Positions 11,456 through 21,864 of a DNA stretch of 64,000 bases are shown here, piece by piece (position 1 is the first letter of the stretch; each line of letters starts with the position of its first letter). This DNA comes from Pisaster brevispinus. Lineage: Eukaryota; Echinodermata; Asteroidea; Forcipulatida; Asteriidae. The stretch covers positions 4,193,698 through 4,257,697 of the forward strand of contig JAMKCF010000015.1 in assembly GCA_023634235.1 (NCBI GenBank). Reading direction: 5' to 3'. Both the position numbers and the translations under genes were made by a program. The notes under the pieces were generated by a model. It did not search any database and had not been told where the DNA came from. It saw nothing but the letters and a program-made list of their open reading frames with translations.

Positions 11456-12790
11456 TGTTACAGATTGGATTCCTCCTCCCCCTGTTATTTTGTTGGTTCA
11501 CCTACAGAATGTCTATGGTATTAGGCCCACCCACATGAATGAAATGTGGAATAGCATTTTCTAGCGTGCATGGAATGTTGTTTATAAAATGCTCATTGTT
11601 TGATTAATGCAGTGGCTATTACTGTAGCATTGTTTTCATAAATATTATTGTTACTTGCAGCGGGCACAAGAATTTATGTATTAATTGCCCTCTGCATTGT
11701 GTAGTTATGTAGGGCTATATAAGCCAAGGTATTTCTCTTGCTGGGTTACACTCATCACTCCACCACCATCGAGTCAGCCGGGGGTTCTGCCCCAACTCTT
11801 CCATGAATGGTGTCACCAATTAGACTAGAACCTTTTGGTTTTTATACCTTCATCATAGGCAATGATCCACCACTCGGTCACTGCCCTGTTTCTCCTTCTA
11901 AGACCCACGCCCGGTCTTGAGGTTCTTCCTAGATGACCTAAGACCCACGCCCGGTCTTGAGGTTCTTCCTAGATGACCTAAGACCCACGCCCGGTCTTGA
12001 GGTTCTTCCTAGATGACCTAAGACCCACGCCCGGTCTTGAGGTTCTTCCTAGATGACCTAAGACCCACGCCCGGTCTTGAGGTTCTTCCTAGATGACCTA
12101 AGACCCACGCCCGGTCTTGAGGTTCTTCCTAGATGACCTAAGACCCACGCCCGGTCTTGAGGTTCTTCCTAGATAACCTAAGACCCACGCCCGGTCTTGA
12201 GGTTCTTCCTAGATGACCTAAGACCCACGCCCGGTCTTGAGGTTCTTCCTAGATGACCTAAGACCCACGCCCGGTCTTGAGGTTCTTCCTAGATGACCTA
12301 AGACCCACGCCCGGTCTTGAGGTTCTTCCTAGATGACCTAAGACCCACGCCCGGTCTTGAGGTTCTTCCTAGATGACCTAAGACCCACGCTCGGTCTTGA
12401 GGTTCTTCCTAGATGACCTAAAACCAACGCCAGGTTTTGAGGCTCTACCTACCTAGACGACCTAGACCAGTCCAGTGTAACATTGAGGATCGTCTCCGTC
12501 CTACTACCAAGCCGCTACAAAGAAGGGCCGTTGACTGACGACTGCCAGTGATACCCAGTCATCACTCACCGGTATTCATAGGGTCTTTAACTTTGCATTG
12601 TATTAATTTTCCCCCATGTAATTCTATTAATTAGTTTACTGCTTTTTGTGTATATATTGATTCTTGTATTAAACAAAATGTTATTAATTATAATTGCTGG
12701 TGCTAATTATCTTTATGTTCTGACTTTCCACTTGTCCTTGTCGTGCCTAATTCTTTAAGATCCATGCTTATGGATTAGCTGCACATAACA
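11456..12790 (+). mobile_element. solo-LTR-like element with internal 40-bp array
   Basis: It begins TGTTACAG and ends CATAACA (TGTTA..TAACA termini), has a TATATAAG box at 11716 and an ATTAAA-type signal near 12667, and interrupts the 64-bp minisatellite. The flanking four bases are GTAT and GAAT, a possible target duplication with one mismatch. No internal retroviral-type coding region exists, so a solo LTR is the simplest reading; a DNA element remains possible. Confidence 0.5.
11901..12467 (+). repeat. 40-bp tandem array, 13 near-identical units
   Basis: The unit is AGACCCACGCCCGGTCTTGA followed by GGTTCTTCCTAGATGACCTA. Units from 11901 to 12420 differ at only about two positions; a degenerate fourteenth unit follows. 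The homogeneity suggests recent expansion. Confidence 0.97.
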
Positions 12791-13018
12791 GAATGTTTGC
12801 AACACAGTCACACCATAAGTTACCACAGGGAAGGGGCTGTGACGTCATAATCTGGGTATATGTTTGTAACACAGTCACACCATAAGTTACCACATGGAAG
12901 GGGCTGTGACGTCATAATCTGGGTATATGTTTGCAACACAGTCACACCATAAGTTACCACATGGAAGGGGCTGTGATGTCACGATCTGGGTGTTTGCAAC
13001 ACAGTCACACCATAAGTT
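12791..13018 (+). repeat. 64-bp minisatellite, right part
   Basis: Three more units and a partial one of the array at 10906-11455, including GGAAGGGGCTGTGACGTCAT and GCAACACAGTCACACCATAA. Confidence 0.9.
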
Positions 13019-13768
13019 GATACGAGATTTTTTTGGAAAAGCCCTTCCCTGTTGGCTTAGACTTTCATAAAAACGTGTCATTTTTCTCTTTACAAATCAA
13101 CTTGATAAGATTCATATGGCACTGTTATCAGACAAAGTAAAATTACTGTTGACATATAGAGAGTGTATTTTACAGACATGTGACGCAATAAGCACGTCAT
13201 CATTCATAGACGCTTAGGGAGCTTGTTAACCATCTGGCGTGGTGATTGCAGAGACAGAGGTTTGGGTTCTGTCATCATCAATTTCTTAATCTGTCTAGTA
13301 GTCATGCACACCGGCTAAAACTTTTCAAGATGAGTTTCACTTTTTGAACTAATCTGACAAAAATTATGGTCTAAAACATCCCTATAACAAACTTCAGAAA
13401 GAAGGGTAAAGTTGATTTACATGTAGAAAATCGTCATTCTGAAGCAAAATATTCACAGTGTTGTTGTTTTTGTTGTTGTTGCTGTTGTTGTTGTTTTTAG
13501 TTGGGGGTTTTGGGTTTTGGGGGTGGGGTGGGGAGGGGGCTTTCCATGAGAATACCAACGAGAGTTAAAATATGACAGTTTCAGAGTAACCAAACACAAA
13601 GGTAATAAACAATAGAGTGTTTTTACTTGGACTTGTTAAGAAATATGATATGTTCTATACAAGCAAGCGATGAACAGCACACGGGGGATTAGCTTTCAGA
13701 ATGCTTCTCATGTTGTTAAAAGAAAAAAAGTATTAGCTGTTGCAAACTGCTTACCAACCAAAAGGACG

Positions 13769-13844
13769 TTTCGACCCAAGCAGAGTCTGAAGGCTAAATG
13801 ACATGTCATTTAGCCTTCGAGAAAGACTCTGCTAGGGTCGAAAC
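13769..13844. repeat. inverted repeat around CATTTAGCCTTC
   Basis: TTTCGACCC.AGCAGAGTCT on the left pairs with AGACTCTGCTAGGGTCGAAA on the right, enclosing AGGCTAAATGACATGTCATT and its complement. This may be a small foldback remnant. Confidence 0.7.
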
Positions 13845-15452
13845 CTCAGACCACTAACTATTTTTTTGCATATTGTTAAAAGTCAGAAGTCAGTTGTCAG
13901 ATGCCGACGGCTGTTTCCGTTAAATTAAAAGATAAGTTGTTTGATATTTTCCGAACCAAACAAATATTTACTGGTAAGTACATCTAAATGGATGTGCAGT
14001 ATCGGTTGCAGGCTTTAAAAAACGTTCTCAATGTTAGCAAAATGATTGTTCAAAAGTTGTTTGAGATGGATGTTTGGTGCTGGTGGTTCAAATGTCCTGA
14101 GAACAGATTCCCCTGGAAATAAAACATCGTACAGAGAAAATGATTTTTGTGAAGATGAGGTGGTATTTTGTATAGTATATATATTTGTATATATACATAT
14201 TTTGTATATATATAAAATTGTTTCAATTGGTTTCGAGGTGTGTGCGAAATTTGCCTATTATTAGAAATTAAAAACAAAACAACATGAACAGTCGGACAAA
14301 TGAACGCTTTATTGAGTAACTACATGTAACAGTTTCCAATTTTTGCCAGTTATAAAGAACATGCAACAGTTGCACACTTTTTCCACCTAAACTGATGTAA
14401 TGGTTTTCCTGGTTGGACAGTTAAAAAATGAAAGCATACAAAACCAAGGCTATGTCTTTTCTTCTAATTATTAATTAATTTGTCGAAACTCCAGACGTCA
14501 CACCACCAAGGACACACAATCTCCATCGCAATAATTACTCATCGTGTTGAACTTTATTTGAGTTGACTAAATAAAACGTAAAATAAGCCAAACAACACAC
14601 CAAACAAAGTACATCTTTAACATGTGGGAGTAACAATAATTTGCAAAACATATCCGGTATCTAAACTACCAAAAACTCGATGCATTTACGAATAGCATTT
14701 CATGTTTGTACTACAAACGTCAACGCCTCTCACGTTCAAAGAAGAAAGATTGTTTATCTGCAATATTTTTACTTGAGTCTAGGCGGTTGTGTTTATATAT
14801 ATCTCGTCTGCATCATTGATACAATGGTTAACAAATCTAATAGACTGTTTTTGCACAAACTTGGAATTGATGAGACACAATTACTTGGAAGTCTCTATGA
14901 ATGACATAATTTCAGGCCTTTCAAGAATGATCGTTGATAGAATTTGCGTATTCTTCATACAATACCTAAAATGAAAGCTTACAAATTTTTCGAATCTATA
15001 AAACGGGTATTTAAAATAAATTTCTGGTAAAATCCGACCTAGCATCATTAAGCTTAGCTACGAGGAACTAGACAGTTTTACAGAGATTAAACTGTGTGTT
15101 GCATAAACCTACAGCATTAGGTAATACGTTGCACTGTGCCTTGCTGGATTGCAAGGACGTTTTTCAAAACTTTCATTTACAAGCTAAATACCAGTTACTT
15201 AAGGGGTCAAACATGCTTGAGAAACTCTACAAACAAGTGACTTTTGCAATACGTGTCAATGTTAAGATAGTAATGCTCTTAACAAACGCACATTTTTAAA
15301 ACAGACAATAAAATAGAATCAATAGCAATGAAGCGTCAGTCGTTTTCAGTGTACATGCTTTTGTGACATTGGCGTTTGCTGAAAACACTGGAAAATTAAT
15401 TATTTTTTCAAGTTCTCTTTGCAAATTTCCTCCCTGCCCCACCCCCAAATAA

Positions 15453-15700
15453 AGCGCATCGGACTCAAGCTCTGGTGTTTCTGATCAGCAGACTGTGGGT
15501 TTGAGTCCCAGTCTTGACACTTGTGTCCTTAAGCAAGACACTTAACCATTATCGCCTTGTCCTTGGATGGGACGTAAGGTTGTTCCTCCCATGTGTTGTG
15601 TTAAAAGCATTCATGTGCACTCACAACCCTGCTAAACACAGAGTGTTGAGCAGTACTATCAGCATATGCAGAACCATGTACATGTACCCTGACTTGGACT
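15453..15700 (+). mobile_element. truncated tRNA-Leu-derived SINE
   Basis: It shares CGGACTCAAGCTCTGGTGTT and the following B box and CTTGTGTCCTTAAGCAAGAC with the full copy at 34054-34484; the 5' end and most of the tail are missing. Confidence 0.65.
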
Positions 15701-16339
15701 CATAGAGCTGCTTAGTACAAAACATTGCTTACTATATTTATTTGCTTAGCCATTGCATTACACCACTACACCAGTTTACAAAGACCATACCGTTTGGCTG
15801 GTTGACTACCTTGTATGCTTGTTGAATTTTGATCTTAAATGTCCAATTTTCTCTTTAAACTATTAAAATAAATAAGATTAAATATTTCTTTTCATATACA
15901 ACTCAAAGCAGATGGACATGTTTTTAAATAACACAAAGATTTGATTTCTAGTTTTTGAACTAGCTTCATGAAAATTGGTAATAAAATGAATTGCTTTTTT
16001 GAAACCAAATCGCAAGGAATACAACTGATAAGTCAATATCAAGGTGAATGCTTGTCAATGAAAACATTTAAAGCATCAAGGAAAAATAGATAAACAAATT
16101 AGGTGATATAATTGACAATTTATAATAATGGCTATTTTCAGAAGTCAGAAAATTAGACAAGTACTTCAAAATGTAAACCCTTAGTGTGTAGTGTTCCCCG
16201 CCAAAGAATTATACGTTTAAAAATTAGACTGTTCCTAACCTCAATATGGGTTTACAGCAGGTCAGAGTGAGAAAAGACAGTTTTGCATTTGGAGTTTTGC
16301 ACCTGGAGATTTGAAAATGAAACTGCATATAACACCTGA

Positions 16340-16860
16340 AGGTTCGAGATGAGACCAAAACTGACACTGATGTTAACGATCAAGACAGAAACCTGTATAC
16401 CTACAAGATCAAAACCAAGACTAAGACGTGGACATTTGCAAGTAAGTCTTCAACTCAGACCTGGAGGTTCAAACCAAGGTAGAGTTCTGTACCTCAGAGA
16501 GACTGAAACAAAGCTGTTGAACTGGGGGTTGGAGACCCCAGAAGCTGGCATAAAGGAGACAGGAACAAAAAACAACACTGAATGATCAAAACCTAGACAG
16601 AAACCTGTTGGTCCGAGACAGTCTGACAAAAAGACTGACGCCAAAATAAAGAATTAAAAATTTCAGATTAATGTGGAGATCAAAGCCTGAACTTGTAACA
16701 TCAAGACCAGAGGAAAGAACTGGAAGCTTAAGACAAGAACTGAATTTTCAAAAGCACCACTGAGATAAAAACTGGCTGTCCCAAACAAAGACCAAGACCA
16801 AGACGTCGATATTCAACAATAAATTCAGAGACTTTGCAGGCAAGACCTTCAGAGAAAGAA
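16340..16860. repeat. degenerate purine-rich GAGACC/AAGACC repeat
   Basis: Irregular recurrence of AAACC, AAGACC, GAGACC, GACAGAAACCTG and CTGGAGGTTC words over about 500 bases. It looks like a strongly decayed tandem array. No frame is convincing as coding. Confidence 0.45.
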
Positions 16861-17372
16861 CAGTGTACTGTGAATAAATGAAATTTACTTTCATCTAGTT
16901 GTCAGTGGATAAAGATAAAACAATCTTTCTGAACTGCTTTTACCTGAACACACTTTTCTGCCCATGTTTTTTTGAGTTGTAATTTGAGAGTAACAACAAA
17001 ATGCTATTCCCCACAACAATTCTATGCTTATTTTCTTTTGGCAAAATCGAAATAAGAACTGAGTGTTGGGGAACAGTCTTCTCTGCACATGACAGTATTT
17101 TAAAGATATATTCCAAAGGGCATTTCAGAATTGGTACCAAGCTTTTAAAAATCAAGATTTGAGATTAAAAAAGTAAATTTTTTCAAACATTTCCAATCAT
17201 GTATCATAGCTTGTGGTATTTTGGTTGGTAATGTGTTATGTGCTAATAAAGTGTTGATGTGCTAATAAAGTGTTTATGTGCCGAGTCAATTTGGTTAGCA
17301 ACTCTTTGAAAATTGATACTAGTGAGCACTGTACCTTTCCTAAATCTTATCGCCTTGATAGGAACTCCTCAT

Positions 17373-17559
17373 CTATTTCTTGTGTTTCTCAACAATGGCC
17401 AAGAATTCTTTAACATCTTCCGTTGAGCCCATGATGACCGGCACACGCTGGTGGATGTTAGTCGGCTGGACATCCAAGATGGCTTCCTTCCCTGTGGTTG
17501 CTAAGCCACCAGCTTGCTCTACGATGTATGCCATTGGGTTTGCCTCATAGATAAATTGT
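17373..17559 (-). CDS. FBP1: fructose-1,6-bisphosphatase, terminal coding exon
   Basis: This exon encodes the last 61 residues of fructose-1,6-bisphosphatase, the gluconeogenic enzyme that hydrolyses fructose-1,6-bisphosphate to fructose-6-phosphate in the cytosol. The run [15 protein letters not shown], then [10 protein letters not shown] and [12 protein letters not shown], matches the conserved C-terminus of the animal enzyme, and the protein ends in EKHKK, as is typical. On the minus strand the exon starts after TTTTTAG at 17560 and opens with the third base of a codon, so the upstream exon ends in phase 2. About 280 further residues must be encoded upstream, at higher coordinates, but I recognised none of these exons between 17.6 kb and the oxygenase start at 21865. 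They may be missed, or displaced by the repeat insertions in between. FBP1 versus FBP2 cannot be told apart from this exon. Confidence 0.9.
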
Positions 17560-17629
17560 CTAAAAATTAATTGTGGGAATTGATAATGCACTTTTTATTT
17601 ATGATCAGACTGAACCGCTTCTTCAGGTC

Positions 17630-17757
17630 AAATTGTCAGCATTTTAAAAACTGCCTACTGAAAGCAGATGTGCACGCTGTATTATAACCATCCAAATTGT
17701 CAGCATTTTAAAAACTGCCTACTGAAAGCAGATGTGCACGCTGTATTATAACCATCC
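17630..17757 (+). repeat. exact 64-bp tandem duplication
   Basis: Two head-to-tail copies of a 64-base unit (17630-17693, 17694-17757) starting AAATTGTCAGCATTTTAAAA, identical by eye. It lies in the intron upstream of the fructose-bisphosphatase terminal exon on the minus strand. Confidence 0.95.
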
Positions 17758-19663
17758 ATGATTGATTGATTCACACTGAGTGCCTGTTGATGTTGTATTT
17801 GTGTCAGTGTAGACTCTTCTCTTTAAACTTACAAATATTGCCAAATGCTGAAGTCAGTTTGACTTGAACGCATGCCATACTTTTTATGTTTAATGAGCAC
17901 TGTGTAAGCGTCTCTTATAAATCTACGTTCTGAGCTTTTTGAATCCACAGCTGTAGTTCTGACTCTGGCTTAGGTCTTCGTAGAATCATAAAAGCCTTTC
18001 TCTATCAGTAAGGGCAGTAAGTGGTTCGACGTAGCCAAAGTTTGAATCAAAGCTGTGATTTTAAAAGTAATTTTAAAGTATGCACTTATTGAGCTAAGAA
18101 AAGAAGAAGAACAAAAAGATGGACATATTATTTGTTATTCCAAAAATTGCAATGCGCTATTTACTTTTAGGTAAACGTGTATGTAAACTTGTGTTGTTGC
18201 ATGTTGTCATGTGTAAAAAGCAAGTTAGTAAGTGCACGCTGCATGAAAGAAGAAAAACCAAAACTTCTTTTTTCGACTGATCAGTGTTTGTAATTTTGAT
18301 GGTCAATTTGCACTTCAAAAAGTACATGTACATGTATGCTTTCCCACATAAATATTTGTGCACTGATTGTAAGCGCTTGTCTTTATTTTTTGTCATGGGC
18401 CTTTCACTGGTGATACTTGGGGGGGATTTATTCGCCATTTTTACATAATGATTGACTTTTGGGATCATTTTTTAAGAGAAAACTGTTTTATTTTTCTTTG
18501 GTGAACACTCTGTGGCAACCTTGAGAGGTTGGCTGCACAGTCCGAGAAGGTACCTTCCTGTTTCAGACCATAGTGAAGTCAAGCTTGTAGTGGGGAAGAT
18601 GGGTTGATTTGGAGGACATTTGGGCACGACACCAGCCTCTCAATTGCCCAACGGGTTGGGAGAATTCAAGGTGATTCACCTGCCCTTGTCCTCCACCCTC
18701 AAATAAGAGGAGGTTGTCTTTCCTTGTCCCAACGTCATTCAGAATCTGAGCTTGATAGAAATATTTCTTGATTTCAGAATTGTAGTTTTTGGAGGGGGGA
18801 AGGCAATGGGCTACAGCAAGTGGAAAAGACTCCTCCAACTGCTTTGACATTTATGATGTTTAGCTTGTATGCCTTCCAGCATGCTTTTTGTGACATTATT
18901 AGATTTGCAGTTGTTTGGTCCATGTGCTAATTGAAGCAGGATGTTTTCATCAAAAACGTTTTAGTAATTAGTAGCTCCTTTTTAAATCACAAATGACATT
19001 TTTTTGGAAGGAGAAATGACACAGAGGAAGTTTCAAATGTGCTAACGACTACTCACTCTGGTTACAAACAATGTGTAAGGACACCCGAAGGTCCAATGCT
19101 TGATGCAAAAACTGTTCTTACTTTAGCTACAATTGTTTAGTTTCCTCACCTCAATTACCTTATCAAGTTTATGTTTGACATGTTGGATTAGCCACAATAC
19201 ACAGACAAATCTATCCAATATTAATAAGGTAAAAGTTTACTTTATACTGAAACCTGAGGCCTTGAACACCATAGTATTTCATACATAACCAACGTTGCAC
19301 CTTGATAATCCAAACTAATTTTTGAGACGGTTTCTCGGGTGGGAAACAAAATATAAGAACTGTAACCTTTCGATGCATATGTGCTTGCTGTGCTGTGAAG
19401 AAACTATATATTTTGAGAAAGAAACAAATGGAAAGAACAATAAGTGAGTATTGTATGTCAGTTAAAGTTCAGAAGTTTGTTCACCATCTACTCACCGATT
19501 GCCGTGCAAGCTTATTAATGAAAGCAGAGCTGCCAACTCTCCCTTATTTTGAAGAAAGTTCCTCGAAAAATAAACCAATCTTTCCATGTTTTGATGAACA
19601 AATTTGAAAACCTCCCTAAACCTCCCTGAGGATGGAAACTTTTTTTCCTGTTATGTTCTGAAT
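17758..19663. other. no recognised exon; one unexplained minus-strand frame
   Basis: The upstream exons of fructose-bisphosphatase would be expected here on the minus strand, but I could not find any. A 95-residue minus-strand frame at 18563-18850 (starts MSKQLEESFPLAVAHCL) is followed on that strand by an AATAAA near 18490. It has no recognisable domain and could be chance or an old retrocopy. Confidence 0.35.
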
Positions 19664-21101
19664 TAAGGAAGGAAGTGGTAACACTTTAAGACTAACTTAA
19701 ATACATAAAAAACTACTAGGTTGTTGCTACGAAAGCTCATGCAGTTTTTTGTATGTAACTAGTTAGTCTTAAAGTGCTACCACTACCTTCCTTGTTTTAT
19801 CTATTTTTTTAAATAGTAGGCCATGTAATAAATGGTGTAGATCTAACTTCAAAATCATCAACAATGCTTTAATAAATGTTGCCCACGCATCTTCCAGCAG
19901 AGCATATGCTCCACTTTTTTTAGAACACAGCTTAAACATACATTATTATTTACAACGATGAAGAGGCCACGAGTATAACTCTGGCTTTAGCTTTTGGCCA
20001 TTCACACCGTTCCCTAAAATGTGTCCCTTTTTATAGCAAATTACTCCCATTGCCCATTTAAAAATTACATTACAAAGGTAGCAGTGTAAATAATAACGGG
20101 GGGTCATCGCTTCTTATGACCATGGAGGAAGTTTGTCCTACATCCATGCTAAGACCCAGTAACCCAGTAAGCCCCCCGCCCCCTTTGTTGGTGTCATTTA
20201 ATCTACTCATTTATTGGTAGATGCGTGGGCCTATATAATATGATTATTGTTGTTGTTTAATGACAATTCATTTTGTGACTCAATGTTTCACAAAGTCTGA
20301 AAACACTGCCAAATAGTCGATACCTTGAATCTTAAAGGGTGAGGTTGCCTTCAGATTTGGCGCTTTGAGCCACAAAAAACATTTGTTATGACATGAGTAT
20401 GGTTGGAAAGACGTTTTAAAAGACTACACACTGGTCAGCTCTTATGTCATTTTCTGGACCATGCCACACGTCATAGAGGGGGTGTCAATCAACAGGGGTC
20501 CATGATATGGTTCAAAGAGAGCTGGACAAAACTCTGCAAGCATCATTTGTGTATGACATCGGTATGTCAATTGTCTACGATTGATAAAACCAATATAAAA
20601 CTTAATTAATTAAGCAAACAAATAGGTTTTAATTAACACAGGCAACCTAAACATAAAACAACACACTTAGAATTTGTTGTTGTTGAAATGCAAAAGAACC
20701 GTTCTAACCTATGGAATTGCTAGCCAGCATGTGCTGTAAGCACATGCTACCATGGGTGCCCGCGTTGCAACAAAACGGACCTTTGCTGGAGGGTTTTAAA
20801 CGAACTTGACTTTCGTCAACCACAACACGGCAAAAAACACAAACAAACAATTAAACACGCATAGCTCTGTGTTGCAGTTACTCTGTGTACAGTCCTTTGG
20901 TTCTGTACACTCATTTTTTTAAGGAGAAAATAATAACATTGTAAATAACACTGTGTGGACGTGTGTAAGTCCACATAGTGTTTCATCAAGTCCCTACATT
21001 ATGTGGACCTCTTTTGTTCTCGGGTCCACATTTCGTATGAATTAAAACACCCCTGCCCCCCCCCCCCCCAAAAAAAACACCCAAAAAGCTAAATAACTTA
21101 A

Positions 21102-21144
<43 letters not shown>

Positions 21145-21552
21145 ACGAATAAATAAAAATAAATAAAATAAAAAAAGATCCCGAGCCACAACGGAATATG
21201 TTACAAAAAAACTATAGTTTCGTCCATTTTCATCCTCTATATTAACCAAGCTAGCAATACTTGAAAATTGAGGTTGCTTTTATGCAATCCTTTCAAAATG
21301 GTTTGTCCTCATCCATGCTAAGACCCAGTAACCCAGTAAGCCCCCCCCCCCCCCCCTTTGTTGGTGTCATTTAATCTACTCATTTACATATAGCTGGAGG
21401 TTGTCCTTTCTCTGATGGTGTAACTTTAAAAGTGGAATGTAGACACAGCGGAAGCCTCAAAACAAGTAAAGTACTTAGGGGTATTCCCGGGATCATCACA
21501 ATATTACGTGTTGTGTAAGAAAAAAGTGCTTCCCGCTTGAGTGGTCAACTAT
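19664..21552. repeat. duplicated element copy B, split by a 1.09-kb insertion
   Basis: 19664-20212 and 21301-21552 together match 306-1047. The two parts overlap by about 82-85 bases (20131-20212 and 21301-21385, starting GTTTGTCCT), which therefore form a direct repeat around 20213-21300. The interior contains an (AAAT)n run at about 21098-21145 but no gene. Confidence 0.75.
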
Positions 21553-21864
21553 TGCAGTCTTTGTCGCCGACGTGGAGTCTTTTCACATTGTGCATAGCCT
21601 AATGTATACCGTACGATAGATTAAGTTATTAACAAATTTTACAGTACTCTAAGCCTACTGTGTGTGTTCATCAACATCACTACAAATTCAATTTATGCGA
21701 TGCAGCACGTTCAATTACGTAGAACTGTGTCAACAATTGCGCAATAAACTGTGAGTGTGGTTATGACAGTGGGGTCTGAAGGGGGCAGGACGGTGGACAA
21801 CAAGGTGACCATTTGCGTGTAGAGTAAGTGCCATAGGACCAGCTAGGTTAGTGTAAGCGACACA

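Larger units (their letters stand above)
13019..17372. other. intergenic, small repeats only
   Basis: Contents: a GTT/GTTGTT and G-rich run (about 13460-13540), an inverted repeat at 13769-13844, a TATATA run near 14177-14215, a truncated tRNA-Leu-type SINE (about 15453-15700) and a degenerate GACC-rich stretch (about 16340-16860). No coding exon is recognised. Confidence 0.5.

Noticed and set aside
11901..12467. Repeat-protein coding region
   Set aside because: The 40-base period is not a multiple of three, and the six-frame reading has no long open frame here.
10906..13018. CRISPR array
   Set aside because: The repeats are head-to-tail without unique spacers, in an animal genome; they are minisatellites.
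18563..18850. Single-exon gene on the minus strand
   Set aside because: A start, stop and AATAAA are present, but there is no recognisable domain and no other evidence; left as an unexplained frame.
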